DNA of 35,282 nucleotides from Acetitomaculum ruminis DSM 5522 (lineage in GTDB: Bacteria; Bacillota; Clostridia; Lachnospirales; Lachnospiraceae). Shown here one piece after another: positions 33,599-35,282 of the stretch. The notes beneath the pieces are model-generated. The model made no database searches. It worked only from the letters and a program-made list of their open reading frames with translations, and had not been told where the DNA came from. The translations under genes and the position numbers were made by a program. The stretch lies in the NCBI RefSeq assembly GCF_900112085.1, contig NZ_FOJY01000023.1:1-35282 (forward strand), given 5' to 3'. Numbering within the stretch: position 1 is the first letter of the stretch; every line of letters starts with the position of its first letter.

Positions 33599-34396
33599 TT
33601 ATTCAGCTATCTTTCCATTTTTTGCAATAATCTGAAAATTACTGCAATAGCCTTGATCATATATTCCAAACTTTATAAGATTTTGTGGTTTGAATATACT
33701 CTCATATATTATTTCAAAACCCAAATTCGGCAATACTTTGTTATCCCATTCATAAGGCCTGTCATATTTTGACAAAGGTAAATCTGCTGCTGTATCATCG
33801 CACAAGGATGAATCAAAGCTTTTTCCTTTATGAAATTTCATGGATTTTTCCTTTATTATTTTTCTTGCCTCATTGGCTTTTTCATCATAGTGATACAGGT
33901 AATAATTCCCATCCCAATAAATAAGCATTCCTCCCGGTTTTAGTACACGCCTCCATTCCTTAAAGGTGTCTTCCGGATTAGACAATGCCCATGTTAAATT
34001 TCTAGATATTACCAGGTCAAAAACACTATCTTCAAATGGTAATTTATCTACCGGAGAAACTAGGTAGGTGATGTCAAGTCCAAGCCTGTCAGCGGCTTTT
34101 TTTGCAGCATCTATCATGTTTGAGCATAAATCGACACCTGTCACTTTATTTCCCAAAACCGCCATGGATGCAGCTACTTCACCTGTGCCTGTTCCGGCAT
34201 CAAGAACGTTTAGACAATGATTTGGAAGAAAATCTACAATCTGGCTGTTAATTGCTTTCAAATCCTCTAGCTGATAATCGCTGTACCAGGAGAAGGCTCT
34301 TTCCTGCCAGTATTTCCGCATCATCTTTTGTGTATTAGGTTCATCGCCACATACATCTAAAGTTAGACTCTTAGTGTTAGTTTCAACTTTATCCAT
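33599..34396 (-). CDS. class I SAM-dependent methyltransferase (second of two related genes)
   Basis: This 265-aa methyltransferase is the first gene of the MATE/importer unit. Motif I is VLDAGTGTGEVA near residue 65, followed by GVDLCSNMI, SPVDKLPF and ISRNLTWAL, then WRRVLKPGG and YWDGNYY. The N-terminal YWQERAFSWYS is the substrate-side helix. The ISRNLT and EWxRVLKxGG blocks match the gene at 25952, showing that the two are paralogues, but the overall similarity is moderate, so they may act on different positions or substrates. AAGGGGTGAT precedes the ATG. The promoter at 34440-34468 is well formed. Confidence 0.87.
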   Translation of the reverse strand: MDKVETNTKSLTLDVCGDEPNTQKMMRKYWQERAFSWYSDYQLEDLKAINSQIVDFLPNHCLNVLDAGTGTGEVAASMAVLGNKVTGVDLCSNMIDAAKKAADRLGLDITYLVSPVDKLPFEDSVFDLVISRNLTWALSNPEDTFKEWRRVLKPGGMLIYWDGNYYLYHYDEKANEARKIIKEKSMKFHKGKSFDSSLCDDTAADLPLSKYDRPYEWDNKVLPNLGFEIIYESIFKPQNLIKFGIYDQGYCSNFQIIAKNGKIAE

Positions 34397-34439
34397 AAAT
34401 TAATATCACCCCTTTAATCATCTGCCATCAATCTAAGCT

Positions 34440-34468
34440 ATTATATCATCAGCATTTTTTACTAACAA
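34440..34468 (-). promoter_or_regulatory. promoter of the methyltransferase-MATE-importer operon
   Basis: TTGTTA (34468-34463) and a perfect TATAAT (34445-34440) lie 17 bases apart on the minus strand, with about 40 bases of leader before the ATG. Confidence 0.75.
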
Positions 34469-34483
34469 CCCTACCTAGGGGAT
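34469..34483 (-). promoter_or_regulatory. GC-rich element shared by both methyltransferase promoters (copy 2)
   Basis: ATCCCCTAGGTAGGG (minus strand) touches the -35. It contains the palindrome CCCTA-CC-TAGGG. Copy 1 at 26897-26911 has the same outline with one base more. Confidence 0.5.
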
Positions 34484-35231
34484 AACTAACTGTATTTTGG
34501 GGTGATTGATTTATCTAAATATTCTCTGTTGTTCGTAAAATTTTTTTATATTTTTTATCTTAGATTAATTATTCTGTAATATTCTCTTTATTTGTTTGTT
34601 ATTCAAATATTTCAAGAGATTTTTTTGCTAATTTCCTGTTATCTAAGTAACTATTTTGAATATATGTATTACTAATTGGAATAGCTTCATAACTTCTTTT
34701 ATTTAATGAACTTTTATAAAGTTTTTTTGCCTCATTATGTGTAATTATCCGTATTTATAGCCATTCTTACAACATAAGTATAGGTCAAGATTTATTATGA
34801 TATTATCTACAATTATAAGTAAAGTTTCGACTTTTCTGGATTACTTATCTATGAATATATGTTTACCAAAATTTTCTTTTTATACAAAACTCTTAATTGT
34901 CTTTCCTCATTTTGGTCAAAGCTTGAAGCTCTCACATATTACCGACTTATACTTAAAATGACCTTCCGGTAGTGGTTTGTAAATCTTGTTATTGTTTAAA
35001 TAAAAGAAGGTTCCTCGAAAAAATAATACTTAGACTTGCCCCACCTCTTTGAAAGAAAAAATATTAAAATTCCCTATTCTACTCTCTTAAGAAGGAAAAA
35101 ATACTCCATTTATATTGAAATAGTTTCATAAAGCAGTAACTATCGTGTGTGTTTTTGAAACTTATTCACACAGGTTATTTTTCTCTTTGTATACTCATTC
35201 TCTTTCCAAATCTACAAAGGAAAAAGAATAC
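34484..35231. other. AT-rich region without a recognisable gene
   Basis: About 750 bases have no frame longer than 60 codons on either strand and no ribosome site in front of a plausible short gene. Weak inverted repeats occur, e.g. AGTTTCA and TGAAACT around 35126-35160, and ACCTTC/GAAGGT around 34960-35010. Nothing resembles a tRNA, insertion sequence or CRISPR. It may be decayed sequence or an untranslated regulatory stretch. Confidence 0.5.
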
Positions 35232-35272
35232 AAAAAAAGGCGGCATGGCAGCTTTTAGGCCACCATGCCTTT
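35232..35272 (-). terminator. terminator of a minus-strand gene beyond the window
   Basis: GGCATGG and CCATGCC pair around a 14-base loop, and the minus strand then reads GCC and T7. No minus-strand gene within the window ends here, so it must serve a gene to the right. Confidence 0.75.
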
Positions 35273-35282
35273 ATAAGGTTAA

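Noticed and set aside
1-35282. CRISPR arrays, tRNA or rRNA genes, prophage or defence islands
   Set aside because: No spaced direct repeats, cloverleaf folds, rRNA-like sequence, integrase or recognisable defence genes were seen.

Overview
The window is low-GC Gram-positive DNA, most likely from a clostridial (Lachnospiraceae-like) anaerobe. The evidence is the AT-rich base composition, strong AGGAGG-type ribosome binding sites, a T-box leader on valS, a cobalt-chelatase-type CbiK, a YolD/Y-family polymerase pair with the clostridial RAAQF-PFAAL motif, and a Trep_Strep-type ECF transporter. The species assignment is inference. Almost all genes lie on the minus strand. The plus-strand exceptions are cbiK, a small membrane/secreted protein pair, and a metal-transporting P-type ATPase.

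Layout. 1-300: left part of an IS110-family element (5' end of the transposase, minus strand) with a structured non-coding end that looks like a bridge RNA. 352-1200: cbiK. 1253-3948: a CarD-like regulator and a neuB/legB pair for nonulosonic acid synthesis. 4351-5334: a plus-strand unit of a small membrane protein and a secreted protein of unknown function (candidate bacteriocin and immunity protein). 5415-9998: a zinc-ribbon/TPR membrane protein, an unlisted 51-aa protein and valS behind a T-box with a GUA specifier. 10015-13636: an operon of aspartate kinase, TPR lipoprotein and HflX. 13720-15757: Y-family polymerase and YolD-like partner. 15943-17856: heavy-metal P-type ATPase. 17927-18394: methylglyoxal synthase.

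18480-25697 is a probable uptake system under a TetR regulator: an MptD/Trep_Strep S component, EcfT, then a 1090-aa protein in which a double ECF ATPase is joined in frame to an exporter-fold permease-ATPase, and a second permease-ATPase. The exporter-type pair resembles the IrtAB/YbtPQ class of siderophore importers, so the locus may take up a metallophore. A ribosome binding site and ATG remain visible at the fusion joint.

25952-34396 holds a seven-gene unit (methyltransferase, MATE exporter, then a Nik/Opp/Dpp-type ABC importer B-C-A-D-E) and, beyond its terminator, a second related methyltransferase. The two promoters have the same architecture: TTGTKA, 17 bp, -10, with a GC-rich block ATCCCC...GGTAG directly upstream of the -35. 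This suggests one regulator controls both units and that the genes form one regulon, perhaps making, exporting and re-importing a methylated small molecule. The last 0.8 kb is AT-rich and has no recognisable gene; it ends in a terminator for a minus-strand gene outside the window.
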